Below, piece after piece: positions 52,501 through 60,373 of a DNA stretch of 64,000 bases (its first letter is position 1; every line of letters begins with the position of its first letter). Source of the stretch: Cupriavidus taiwanensis LMG 19424. Its GTDB lineage: Bacteria; Pseudomonadota; Gammaproteobacteria; Burkholderiales; Burkholderiaceae. The notes below the pieces were generated by a model, which was not told where the DNA came from, made no database searches, and worked only from the letters and a program-made list of their open reading frames with translations. A program made the translations under genes and the position numbers. The DNA is taken from positions 800,001-864,000 of the forward strand of contig NC_010530.1 of assembly GCF_000069785.1 (NCBI RefSeq), given 5' to 3'.

Positions 52501-53678
52501 CCACCCGCCCCGCGTCAGGCAGCGAGGTGGCCGGCACCCGGGGCCCGGGCAACGAATCGCTGGAAGGGCGTGCCGAACGGCTGCGCGATGAATTCCTCGC
52601 TGTGGTGTCGCATGAGCTGAAACATCCGCTCAACCTGATCAGCGCCAGCGCGGAACTGATCAGCCGCGCGCCCGACGCGCGCGCCAGCGACGTGATCCAG
52701 CGCGCCGCGGCGACCATCCGGCGCACGGTGATGGGCCAGGCGCATATCATCGACGACCTGCTCGACATGTCGCGGCTGCGTACCGGCAAGCTGTCCATCG
52801 CCCATGCGCCGCTGGACTGGGCGGAGGTGGTCGACCGCGTCTGCAGCGCGATCGAGGAAGAGGTCGCACGCAAGCAGATCGTGCTGGAGCGCTCGCTGCC
52901 GGATGGTCCGGTGATGATCGACGCGGACCTCACGCGCATCGAGCAGATCGTGTGGAACCTGGTGAGCAACGCCATCAAGTACACCAGTGCCGGAGGGCTC
53001 ATCAACGTGTCGCTGACGCGCACCGATGGCACGGCGGTGCTGGCGGTGCGAGACACCGGCGCCGGCATCGACGCGCAGAGCTTGCCGCATATCTTCGACA
53101 TGTTCCGCCAGGGCGCCGCGCCGACCGCGCGCAAGGGCGGGCTGGGCATCGGCCTGTCGCTGGTGCGGGAACTGGTCACCATCCAGGGCGGGACCGTACG
53201 GGCCGAGTCGGAAGGGCAGGGCAAGGGGGCGTTGTTCACGGTGTCCTTCCCGGTTTGCGCCAATGTCCTGCTGAATGCCGACGCCACGCAGACGTCGGCA
53301 CGGCCGCTGCAGGACACGACCATCCTGCTGGTCGACGACGATTCGGGCACGGTGGAGACCTTCAAGCTGCTGCTTGAAATGGAGGGCGCACGCGTCAGCG
53401 TGGCCACCAGTGCGCAAGACGCCCTGCGCCAGCTTGAGACGATGCGGCCGGACCTGCTGTTGTCCGACATCGGCATGCCGGACATGGACGGCCTGGAGTT
53501 TATCAAGGCCATTCGAAACAACGAGCGGCTGAGCACGCTGACCGCGTTCGCGCTGAGCGGGTACGGCCGGCCCGACGATATCCGGCGGTCGATGCATGCG
53601 GGCTTCGACGCCCATCTGACCAAGCCGGTATCGCTCGATGCGCTGATCAACGCCATCGATGAACTGCGCGCCAGCTAG
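49557..53678 (+). CDS. CheB-CheR-PAS-histidine kinase-receiver multidomain protein
   Basis: 1373 residues. CheB esterase (15-195: GIGASAGGIEALIQIFEGLP; LSGAGSDGSVG), CheR methyltransferase (225-490: LISVTNFFRDKEAFDALRAQ; RAWTPGCATGEEAYSLAMLL; FATDIDERAVAIARNGLYP). Then a long coiled coil (about 650-740: EELKASNEELQAINEELRSA), two PAS domains (750-1000), HisKA with His1019 (VVSHELKHPLNLISA), HATPase (NLVSNAIKYTSAGG, GLGIGLSLVREL), and a receiver with Asp1304 (LLSDIGMPDMDG). It is a soluble hybrid kinase of stress or chemosensory-like signalling. No chemoreceptor or CheA/W gene is nearby. Confidence 0.93.
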   Translation: MASKHERSLPSQLAFPVVGIGASAGGIEALIQIFEGLPSTTGAAFVLVLHLAPDHASHLAEVLQSRTGMRVQQVSAPMPIEANQVYIIAPNHNLTMVDGYLRVTPQEPGPKRSTANIDLFFRSLAEAHRERAVSVVLSGAGSDGSVGLTRVKELGGIAIAQEPEDAEYSSMPRSAISTGVVDFIVRASDIPQRLLDLWNASSHIRLPEALDEDGGTPAEAAPQSESNERALREIMVILRTRTSHDFRHYKRATVLRRIERRLQVNGLTDLQQYRDYLHLHPEETPALLQDMLISVTNFFRDKEAFDALRAQVLPQLFENRTEGEVIRAWTPGCATGEEAYSLAMLLHEASAQTAEQVRFQVFATDIDERAVAIARNGLYPEPIVADVDPARIRQFFTKEAAHLRVRKELRERVLFALHNVLSDPPFSRLDLICCRNLLIYVDRDAQADILRTFHFALRPGGYLFLGNSEAADSVSNLFSVVDKKARIYRANVAVRSDTPMPMAIAGMAAARNPVSVLPAPGKRKFSFGDLHQRLIEQHAPPSVLVSRESEIVHLSDRAGRFLQYVGGEPSHNIIAVVRPELRLELRTAIYQALQTNHSVEARRVLLERDGKHFFVNMTARPVHDVEANGDFVLVLFDEVEDSMSAAPTGQPGEERDPMIAQLERELQRTKEQLQATIEQSETSTEELKASNEELQAINEELRSATEELETSKEELQSINEELTTVNAELKSKVEETGKINDDLQNLITANDIGTVFVDRSMCIKRYTPRAIDVFSIIPSDIGRSLLDITHRLEYDKLADDAAEAFDSLRLIEREVRSNDGRWYLARFLPYRTTEDRIDGAVLSFIDITSRRAAEERLREGEKRMNIVAESTRDYAIITFDDQGRVTSWNTGAERIFGVGEADMLGQPAETLYTPEDRAAGVPKEELAQARMYGRIEEDRWHVRRDGSRFRSTGVLSRLDKGGVSGFAKILRDLDELALTRIATRPASGSEVAGTRGPGNESLEGRAERLRDEFLAVVSHELKHPLNLISASAELISRAPDARASDVIQRAAATIRRTVMGQAHIIDDLLDMSRLRTGKLSIAHAPLDWAEVVDRVCSAIEEEVARKQIVLERSLPDGPVMIDADLTRIEQIVWNLVSNAIKYTSAGGLINVSLTRTDGTAVLAVRDTGAGIDAQSLPHIFDMFRQGAAPTARKGGLGIGLSLVRELVTIQGGTVRAESEGQGKGALFTVSFPVCANVLLNADATQTSARPLQDTTILLVDDDSGTVETFKLLLEMEGARVSVATSAQDALRQLETMRPDLLLSDIGMPDMDGLEFIKAIRNNERLSTLTAFALSGYGRPDDIRRSMHAGFDAHLTKPVSLDALINAIDELRAS

Positions 53679-53698
53679 CGCGCTGCCTGACGCAGGAA

Positions 53699-53718
53699 GC
53701 GCCCCGATGCCGGGGCGC
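53699..53718. terminator. Hairpin between convergent genes
   Basis: GCGCCCCG and CGGGGCGC, 8-bp stem with ATGC loop, between the end of the kinase gene and the end of the ABC permease gene. No T-tract. Confidence 0.5.
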
Positions 53719-53764
53719 AGCACACGAGGGAGGGCATGGCCAGGCATGGGCCATGCCGCCCGGC

Positions 53765-54640
53765 TCACATCCTGCCCTTCCAGGGGACCAGCCACCGGGC
53801 GAGCTTGCGCATCAGCAGGTCGAACACATAGGCGATCAGGCCGATCAGCACGATGCCCATGATCACCACGTCGGTACGCAGGAAGTTGGAGGCGTTGAGC
53901 ACCATCTGTCCCAGCCCCGCCGTGGCCGCCACCATCTCGGCGGCGACCAGCGTGGTCCAGCCGAAGCCGATGGCAATGCGCATGCCGGTCAGGATATCGG
54001 GCAGCGCCGCGGGGATCACCACGTGGCGCACCACCTGCCACGGGGTCGCGCCCATCGAGTACGCCGCGTTGATCTGCTCGATGGTGACCGAGCGCACGCC
54101 CGCCTGCGCCGACATCGCCAGCGGCGCAAAACAGGCCAGGAAGATCAGCAGCACCTTCGAAGTCTCGTCGATGCCGAACCAGATTACGATCAGCGGCAGG
54201 TAAGCCAGCGGCGGCAGCGGGCGGTAGAACTCGATCGGCGGATCGAAGATGCCGCGGGCGATGCGCGACACGCCCATCATCACGCCGATCGGCACCGCGG
54301 TGGCGACCGCCAGCGCGAAAGCCCCGAACACGCGCAGCATGCTCGCCGCGAAATGCTCGGTCAGCGGCTGGCCGCCCTGCAGGTTGCCCTGCCAGGCGTC
54401 GATGAACGCAGTGAAGATGGACTCGGGCGTGGGCAGGAACAGCGGCGGCAGCCAGCGCAGGTGGCTGGCCAGCCACCATAGCGCCAGCAGCAGCACCACG
54501 GTGATGGTGGAAATGCGCGAGCTGGACCCTTCTCCAGGCAGGCGGTAGCCCGACACGGTCTTCATGGGGCGGCTTGGCGCGGCCGCGGAGGCCGCAGGGG
54601 CATGCGGCGGCGGCTCGATGCGTTGGACGGTAGCGGGCAT
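53765..54640 (-). CDS. ABC transporter permease, sulfonate/taurine type (SsuC/TauC-like)
   Basis: 291 residues from MPATVQRIEPPPHAPAASAA; GAGGAG lies about 6 nt upstream. Six membrane helices and the EAA loop NAAYSMGATPWQVVRHVVIP mark the BPD-type permease. The order TITVVLLLALWWLASHLRWL, FGAFALAVATAVPIGVMMGV, LAYLPLIVIWFGIDETSKVL is that of SsuC/TauC. The N-terminal 45 residues are Pro/Ala-rich. Its start is 11 bp after the ATPase gene stop. Substrate inferred from the binding proteins. Confidence 0.9.
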   Translation of the reverse strand: MPATVQRIEPPPHAPAASAAAPSRPMKTVSGYRLPGEGSSSRISTITVVLLLALWWLASHLRWLPPLFLPTPESIFTAFIDAWQGNLQGGQPLTEHFAASMLRVFGAFALAVATAVPIGVMMGVSRIARGIFDPPIEFYRPLPPLAYLPLIVIWFGIDETSKVLLIFLACFAPLAMSAQAGVRSVTIEQINAAYSMGATPWQVVRHVVIPAALPDILTGMRIAIGFGWTTLVAAEMVAATAGLGQMVLNASNFLRTDVVIMGIVLIGLIAYVFDLLMRKLARWLVPWKGRM

Positions 54641-54650
54641 CTGGGTCTCC

Positions 54651-55427
54651 TCAGGCGGTGGCATGGATCAGGTCGACGATCTCTTCGCGGTAGCGGATGA
54701 ACTCCGGGTCGGACTTGACCGCGCGTGCGTCGCCGCATTCGATGAAGCGGCGCGCGAACGGCAGTTCATAGGTGTGCGCAATGCGTCCGGGCGAGGGCGT
54801 CATCACGATCAGCCGCGTGGCCAGGAACAGCGCCTCTTCCACGCTGTGCGTGATGAAGAAGACGATCTTCTGCTCGCGCGCCCACAGCTTCAGGATCAGC
54901 GCCTGGATCGACTCGCGCGTGAGCGCGTCGAGCGCGCCCAGCGGCTCGTCCATCAGCATCACCGCCGGATCGCAGGCAAGCGCGCGCGCGATCCCCACGC
55001 GCTGCTGCATGCCGCCCGACAACTGGTAGACCGGCTTGGCGGCAACGCTTTCCAGCCCGACCGCGGCCAGCTTTTCATGGGCGATGCGCAGCCGCTCGGC
55101 GCGTGCCACGCCGCGCAGGCGCAGGCCCAGCGCGACGTTGTCCTCGACACTGAGCCATGGCATCAGCGCATGCTTCTGGAACACCACGCCGCGTTCGGCG
55201 CCGGGGCCGTGCACGGGCTTGCCGCTCAGCCGGATCTCGCCTTCCGACGGCTCCATGAAGCCCGCGATGCAAGACAGCAAGGTGGTCTTGCCGCAGCCCG
55301 AGGCACCCAGCGCGACCACGAAATCGCCGCGCTCCATGGTGAGGTTGACCTGCGACAGGGCCAGCGTCTTCGCGCCGCCGGCCGTGCCATAGTTGACACT
55401 GACATTATCGATTTCGAGTTGGTACAT
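54651..55427 (-). CDS. ABC transporter ATP-binding protein, sulfonate/taurine type (SsuB/TauB-like)
   Basis: 258 residues from [20 protein letters not shown]. Walker [11 protein letters not shown]-loop [11 protein letters not shown], signature [17 protein letters not shown], Walker [21 protein letters not shown] and the H-loop [20 protein letters not shown] are all present. This is the NitT/TauT class. GGAAG precedes the start. It lies between the binding-protein gene and the permease in a single minus-strand operon. Confidence 0.93.
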   Translation of the reverse strand: MYQLEIDNVSVNYGTAGGAKTLALSQVNLTMERGDFVVALGASGCGKTTLLSCIAGFMEPSEGEIRLSGKPVHGPGAERGVVFQKHALMPWLSVEDNVALGLRLRGVARAERLRIAHEKLAAVGLESVAAKPVYQLSGGMQQRVGIARALACDPAVMLMDEPLGALDALTRESIQALILKLWAREQKIVFFITHSVEEALFLATRLIVMTPSPGRIAHTYELPFARRFIECGDARAVKSDPEFIRYREEIVDLIHATA

Positions 55428-55510
55428 GGTGGGCTTCCGCAACAGGATCTCCGGGACCGCCGCACAAAAAGGGGCGCGCGGCGGCCAGCTTCAGCGACAG
55501 GCGTGCGTGC

Positions 55511-56518
55511 TCAGCGCAGCGCCCGCTTTGCCCATTCCGCGTTGACGCCCGGGCCGTAGTCCGGCAGCACGGTCTGGATGGTGCCCTGCTCCTTGAGGAA
55601 CTGCGCCGCCGACTGCAGCGCGCGCGCCGCGCCGCCGCCAAGCCAGCGCTCGGAGACCTGTTCCTGCAGCGTGGGGAAGCTGTACAGCGCCATGCTGGCG
55701 GGCACGGTTTCGGGCTTGGCGCCGGAGACCTTGGCCACGGCCTTCACCATGGGCGAGTCCGCGGTCCACGATGCCTTGTTCTTGCGGTAGTTTTCATCCG
55801 CCGCGGCCAGTACGCGCACCAGCTTGACCATGAACTCGGGGTTCTCGCGCGCAAACTTCTTGTTGGCGATCATGCCGTCGAAGGTAGCCTTGCCGGTGTC
55901 GGCGGCGATCTGTCCCGAGGTGGTCAGCACCGTGCCCGACTGCTTGAGCTTGGCCAGCACCGGATCCCAGATGAAGGTGGCGTCGATATCGCCGCGCTCC
56001 CAGGCGGCGGCCACCTCGGGCGGGCGCATATTGACGATGCGCACGTCCTTCGGGTTGATCTTGGCGCGCTCGAGTGCGACCAGCGTGTGGTAGTGCGTGG
56101 TCGATACGAACGGCACGCCGATGCGCTTGCCCTTCAGGTCGGCAACGCTGGCGATCTTGCTGCCGTTGCGCGCGACCATGGCCTCGGCCGCGTTGATGTC
56201 GTCCAGGATCCAGAACAGTTCGACATCCAGTCCTTGCGACAGCGCCGACGCGATCGGCGAGGTGCCGGCTTCGCCGATGGCGATCTGGCCCGAAGCCATG
56301 GCGCGGATCACGTCGCCGCCGCCGCCGAACTGCCGGAACGAGACCGTATAGCCGGTCTGCTTTTCCAGCTCCTTCATGTCCTGTGCATAGCGCCAGGGCA
56401 CGACCATGTCCTGGTAAGCAATCACTACATTCTTGCTCTGGGCCTGCACGGCCGGTGCGGCCGGTGCCAGCGCCGCCGCCAGGGCGAAATACATCGCGAT
56501 CTGCCTGATCCACCGCAT
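55511..56518 (-). CDS. Taurine/sulfonate ABC transporter substrate-binding protein (TauA-like)
   Basis: 335 residues with a Sec signal peptide (AMYFALAAALAPAAPAVQAQ). SRPBP features: VVIAYQDMVVPWRYAQDMKE, YTVSFRQFGGGGDVIRAMAS, IAIGEAGTSPIASALSQGLD, RIGVPFVSTTHYHTLVALER. TauA-like proteins bind taurine and related sulfonates in the periplasm. The ATG follows CGAGGAG. A perfect palindrome GGTCCTATAGGACC lies about 65 bp upstream. First of the transporter's permease-linked genes. Confidence 0.9.
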   Translation of the reverse strand: MRWIRQIAMYFALAAALAPAAPAVQAQSKNVVIAYQDMVVPWRYAQDMKELEKQTGYTVSFRQFGGGGDVIRAMASGQIAIGEAGTSPIASALSQGLDVELFWILDDINAAEAMVARNGSKIASVADLKGKRIGVPFVSTTHYHTLVALERAKINPKDVRIVNMRPPEVAAAWERGDIDATFIWDPVLAKLKQSGTVLTTSGQIAADTGKATFDGMIANKKFARENPEFMVKLVRVLAAADENYRKNKASWTADSPMVKAVAKVSGAKPETVPASMALYSFPTLQEQVSERWLGGGAARALQSAAQFLKEQGTIQTVLPDYGPGVNAEWAKRALR

Positions 56519-56581
56519 GGTTGTGCTCCTCGGATGAGAAATGGGTTTGGGGGTGACGGCTTTATAGGTGAGCCCGATTCC

Positions 56582-56595
56582 GGTCCTATAGGACC
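56582..56595. promoter_or_regulatory. Perfect palindrome GGTCCTATAGGACC
   Basis: 14-bp perfect dyad 64 bp upstream of the TauA-like start. Probable operator, or an element around the promoter of the transporter genes. The rest of the 249-bp gap is featureless. Confidence 0.5.
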
Positions 56596-56767
56596 AGTTG
56601 CCGCCATTCGGTGGGGCCAGAACCGGCCGCGCACGCACAGGCCGCGCCGGGCCGCGGGGAGCGGTGGCGCGGGGCTGTGTCAATCATGGAATTCCTGTGC
56701 CGGCCGCGGCCGGCGCCGGGGTCTGGCCAGCGCCGCTTGCGGGGTCGACGCGCCGGGGCCGGGGCGC

Positions 56768-57748
56768 TCAGGCGCTCAGGGAGAACCCGGAGTCGAAGGT
56801 CTGCCGCACATCGAGCCGTTGCCTGATCAGGCCGGATTTGAGGTAGAAATCCGCCGTGCGCTGCTGCTCGGCGATCAGTTCCGCGTCGATGCCGCGCCAC
56901 TGCGTGCGACGCCGCTCGAACTGCAGCCGTGCCGCCTGCGGCGAGATGCCGATGATGCGGGCCAGCGTTGCCGAGAACTCGGGCACATGCTGGTAGGACC
57001 ACTGCTGCGCGCGCACCACGCGGTGCAGGAAGTCTTGCAGCAGCGGGCGCTTGGCCGCCAGCGCCGCGTCGGTCGCGGCCAGATAGCTAAGCCCGGACCA
57101 CAGCCCGCGGCCGCTGACCAGCACGCGCGCGTGCTGGCTGGTTTCCGCCATCGCGGTATAGGGTTCCCACGTGGCCCAGGCATCGATCGAGCCGCTGCTC
57201 AGCGCCAGCTTGGCATCCGCGGGTGGCAGGAAACGCAGGTTGGCGTCCTCCGGCTTCAGCCCAGCGGATTCCAGCGCCTTGAGCGCGATCAGGTGCCCGA
57301 TCGAGCCGCGGTTAGTGCCGATGCTCTTGCCTTTCAGGTCCGCCGCTTGCCGCAGCGGCGAGTCGGGCCGCACCAGCACCGCCGTGCCATAGGGGTCCGA
57401 GCGGTTCGCGCCGATCAGCCGGATGCGCGTGCCGGCGGCCAGCGCGAAGATGGCCGGCGCATCTCCGATCGGGCCGCTGTCGACCGCGCCCGCGTTCAGC
57501 GCCTCGGCCAACGGAGCCGCGGCGGGAAACTCGGTCCATTGGATGTCGTAGGCCAGTCCCTCGAGCGCGTTGGCGGATTCGAGCAGGGCGCGCAGGCCGC
57601 CCTTCTGGTCACCGGCCTTCAGCACCGGGCGTCCCTGGGCGTGCGCATGGCCGGCGGCGAACGTGGTGAAGGTGAGGAGGGGGCCGGAGGCAAGCGCGGC
57701 CGTGGTGGCGGCGCCGCGGCGCAGGAACTGGCGTCGGGAAGCGGTCAT
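56768..57748 (-). CDS. Second sulfonate-type binding protein (SsuA-like), Tat exported
   Basis: 326 residues. The N-terminus MTASRRQFLRRGAATTAALA is a twin-arginine signal (SRRQFLRRG). Then VLKAGDQKGGLRALLESANA, FPAAAPLAEALNAGAVDSGP, IGDAPAIFALAAGTRIRLIG and SIGTNRGSIGHLIALKALES mark an aliphatic-sulfonate or nitrate-type binding protein. It precedes the TauA-like gene by 249 bp on the same strand. Two binding proteins for a single permease/ATPase set suggest a widened substrate range. Confidence 0.9.
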   Translation of the reverse strand: MTASRRQFLRRGAATTAALASGPLLTFTTFAAGHAHAQGRPVLKAGDQKGGLRALLESANALEGLAYDIQWTEFPAAAPLAEALNAGAVDSGPIGDAPAIFALAAGTRIRLIGANRSDPYGTAVLVRPDSPLRQAADLKGKSIGTNRGSIGHLIALKALESAGLKPEDANLRFLPPADAKLALSSGSIDAWATWEPYTAMAETSQHARVLVSGRGLWSGLSYLAATDAALAAKRPLLQDFLHRVVRAQQWSYQHVPEFSATLARIIGISPQAARLQFERRRTQWRGIDAELIAEQQRTADFYLKSGLIRQRLDVRQTFDSGFSLSA

Positions 57749-57888
57749 GGTGTTCGGGGAGTTCGGCGAATTCAATATCGGAACCCCCAAACCTACGCGG
57801 ACCGCGCCCGCGCACCAACGAATAAATCCGCGCTTCGTTATGAGGGCATGCGGAGGGCATGCGGAGGCAAGGGCCGCCGCCGCTGGGC

Positions 57889-59298
57889 TCAATCGAGTCC
57901 GGTGGACTCCGCCGGATCCCGTTGCGAACGGATGTCCTCCGGACTGAGCAGGATATAGCCCAGCGACTTGAGCAGGTGCACGGCTTCCAGTTCGGCGTCG
58001 AGATACACCGGGCGCTCCGGGCCGCGCGGGCGCTGCGCGGCCGGCGGCCATGGGGCGTTGCCGGGCCCGGCCAATGACGCCAGCGGCGCGGTATCCTGCA
58101 GCCAGCGCGCGGTCAGGATGCGGCAGTGCTCGAGGTTGGGCTTCCACGACACGTCGACGGCGGCATTGAACCTGCCGGTGCAGAGATGCAGCCGCTTCAG
58201 GGCTTGCAGCCAGCCGGCGAAGGCCTCGGGCTCGGCGGGCTCGTAGCCTCGCAGCAGGGTTGCAAGGCAGTCCTGCGCCGTGCCGCCGCCGAGCGCCGGA
58301 TCGTCGTCGAGCACGGCGATCTCGAGCGCCACGTGCTTGCGGCCATCGTGGTCATAGATGGTGCATTCGGCATCGACCACGCCTTCGCGCAGCAGCTCGC
58401 ACAGCAGCGCCCAGGCCCTCGGATTCTTGTCGAGCCGGCTTTCCAGCGTGGGGTCGATGCGGCCGAGCAGTTCCGGCATGGTGCGCACCTCGCCGGACTG
58501 GACCGCCGCCGCGAAGGCCATCGCGTTGGCGGAAGGCCTGTCCCCATGTGCAATCCGCTGTAATGAAGCTTCCTTGAGCTCGCCGATTTCCGCGGCGGTG
58601 TCCACCGCGTGCATCCACGCATAGTCTTCCAGGCTGGCGCACAGCTTGCGCGCGGCGCGCGCCATCTGGCCAGCCAGCGACTGGACAAAACCGGTGCAAA
58701 GCGCGCAGCGGCATTCGAGCCGGCCGGCGTGCAGGAAGCCGGCATATAGGCGCTCCTGGTGCCCGCAATGCGGGCATTCGAGGGAAAAGCCGCCCTGGCG
58801 CACGGGCCGCTGCGAAGCCAGCAAGCCATCGACCTGATACTTCGCCCGGCCGCCGCAGCAGGGGCACAGCCATTGCAGCTTGTGCGCGCCGTCGCGCGGC
58901 GCCACGGCACGCTCGAACTGGCGCGCGATGGCGCTGCGTGGAATGCCCTGGGCGCGTCCGACCACATCGGCGCAATAGCTCCAGTAGCAGTACGAGTGGG
59001 CCAGGGCCGCCTGGTCGGCGGACAGCTGGCGCAATGCCGGCAACACGCACGGGCTGCGGCGAATCTCCGGCGCCAGGGCATCGATCAGTTCCGGCCCGCC
59101 CGGCATAGCGGCCTCGAGGGCGGTGCGGCTTTGCGCGACGAAATCGGGCACGTAGACCCGGCGGATGAAGTCTTCGTTCTCGAGCCAGAACAGGTGACCC
59201 GGAAGCGCTTCCAGTGCCTCGATGCCGTCCCTGACTTCGGTCATGCCGGCGCAGGCGAGGAACGTGAACGGCTTACTAAACAGGAATTGGTCTGTCAT
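57889..59298 (-). CDS. Uncharacterised cysteine-rich protein, 469 residues
   Basis: I do not recognise this family. Start MTDQFLFSKPFTFLACAGMT; an alternative is MTEVRDG at 59244. Residues about 145-210 hold three zinc-ribbon-like pairs, CPCCGG, CPHCGHQE and CRCALC, in a Gly/Leu/His context (LQWLCPCCGGRAKYQVDGLL, GFSLECPHCGHQERLYAGFL). The N-terminal and C-terminal parts are predicted helical with few hydrophobic runs and no signal peptide. It probably binds zinc and perhaps nucleic acid. Long proteins of this kind next to transport genes often lack assigned roles. Confidence 0.75.
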   Translation of the reverse strand: MTDQFLFSKPFTFLACAGMTEVRDGIEALEALPGHLFWLENEDFIRRVYVPDFVAQSRTALEAAMPGGPELIDALAPEIRRSPCVLPALRQLSADQAALAHSYCYWSYCADVVGRAQGIPRSAIARQFERAVAPRDGAHKLQWLCPCCGGRAKYQVDGLLASQRPVRQGGFSLECPHCGHQERLYAGFLHAGRLECRCALCTGFVQSLAGQMARAARKLCASLEDYAWMHAVDTAAEIGELKEASLQRIAHGDRPSANAMAFAAAVQSGEVRTMPELLGRIDPTLESRLDKNPRAWALLCELLREGVVDAECTIYDHDGRKHVALEIAVLDDDPALGGGTAQDCLATLLRGYEPAEPEAFAGWLQALKRLHLCTGRFNAAVDVSWKPNLEHCRILTARWLQDTAPLASLAGPGNAPWPPAAQRPRGPERPVYLDAELEAVHLLKSLGYILLSPEDIRSQRDPAESTGLD

Positions 59299-59639
59299 GT
59301 TGTCGTCAACGGCGCATCCCGCCCACGAGCCCCCACATGCTCGCGTGCGATCGATTCACCCCGTGACTCAGGCCAAGGCAATGCGCGGGAGGCGCCGGCC
59401 GTGCGGCGCGCTCCCCCGCTTGGGGGACTTGCCCCTTCTTGTTGTTCAGTTCGTGCAAATGCCGCGCGGATTTTTTGCCGCCGCATTGGCAAGCATAGGC
59501 GACACGGCGGCTTCGATCCAAAGGAATCGAGAAACGTTGCGCAATGGCCAGCCCGGCGCATCCACGGCGGGCAGTGATGCTCTCGGCGCCCCAAAGGCTC
59601 TGGCGAGACGGCCCGGTAGTCCGCGGCGCCGGCACGCCG
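59299..59639. other. Intergenic stretch, nothing recognised
   Basis: 341 bp upstream of the cysteine-rich gene and downstream of the next exported protein. Short inverted GC-rich arms (CGCGGCGCCGG...) occur near 59620-59635. No clear promoter, RNA or coding frame was found. Confidence 0.4.
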
Positions 59640-60206
59640 CTACAGCGGCGCAGGCTGGGGCGGGGCCGCGGTGGCCGCCGCCGCGGGCTTCTTGCCGCCG
59701 CCGCTGTAGGCGAAGTACCTGGCCTTGGCACCCCTGGCCCAGTAAGCCACGGTGAAGTGCTTGCTGTCGCGCCCGTAGAGCAGTTCCAGGCTGCCATTGG
59801 CGGCGTTCCATTCGGCGTAGCCGTTCTCGGCCGCGCCCTCGGTCTTGCGCACGGCGGCGTAGCGCTCGTCGAGCTTCCTGCGCACCTCTTCCATGGCGGG
59901 GCGCTCGAACGTCATGGTGATCAACGCCACCGCATCCTGCGCATCGCAGTTCAGCACCACGCGCGACAGGCCAGGCAGATGGAAGCGTTCCAGGTGCTTC
60001 AGTTCCACCGTATCGCCGCCGGCCCATTCGGAGGTGCCGGTTTTTGCATGGTTCTGCGGCGGCGACAGGCGCGAGCACCGGGCCTTGCCCAGCTCCAGGC
60101 CCAGCGGCGCTGCGGTGTTGCCGGCGGCCTCGGGCTGGGCGGGAGAGGCTGCGTGGGTGGAGACGGACGCCAGCAGTGCGGCACAGGCCAGGATGAACGG
60201 CTTCAT
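59640..60206 (-). CDS. Exported hypothetical protein, 188 residues
   Basis: From MKPFILACAALLASVSTHAA; signal peptide cleaved near THAASPA. The mature part begins PQPEAAGNTAAPLGLELGKA-like and has single Cys residues in ARCSRLSP and VVLNCDAQDA, which may pair. MTFERPAMEEVRRKLDERYA and LELLYGRDSKHFTVAYWARG are the regular core. The last 15 residues are Ala/Pro-rich. No known family recognised. It is likely periplasmic. It is divergent from the CoA-transferase operon with a palindromic promoter between them. Confidence 0.78.
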   Translation of the reverse strand: MKPFILACAALLASVSTHAASPAQPEAAGNTAAPLGLELGKARCSRLSPPQNHAKTGTSEWAGGDTVELKHLERFHLPGLSRVVLNCDAQDAVALITMTFERPAMEEVRRKLDERYAAVRKTEGAAENGYAEWNAANGSLELLYGRDSKHFTVAYWARGAKARYFAYSGGGKKPAAAATAAPPQPAPL

Positions 60207-60307
60207 GTTAAGGCGGGAAAGGACTTTCAAGGTCTTGGTAAGAGTTGTCAGGGGGAATTCTAAGGCCTTCCAGTCGCCTGCCGTTCACCGAGGCGCTGAC
60301 CGGGGCC

Positions 60308-60354
60308 TTGCATCTCCGAGCCGACTGCCATATAGTTCTATACATAGAACTATA
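60308..60354 (+). promoter_or_regulatory. Sigma70-type promoter overlapped by a 24-bp perfect palindrome
   Basis: -35 TTGCAT (60308-60313), 17-bp spacer, -10 TATAGT (60331-60336). The palindrome has 11-bp arms TATAGTTCTAT and ATAGAACTATA with a 2-bp AC spacer (60331-60354), starting exactly at the -10. Repressor binding would block RNA polymerase; TetR-type dimers use sites of this form. The downstream genes begin at 60374. The regulator is not in the window. Confidence 0.7.
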
Positions 60355-60373
60355 GAAACAAATAGGAGCAAGG

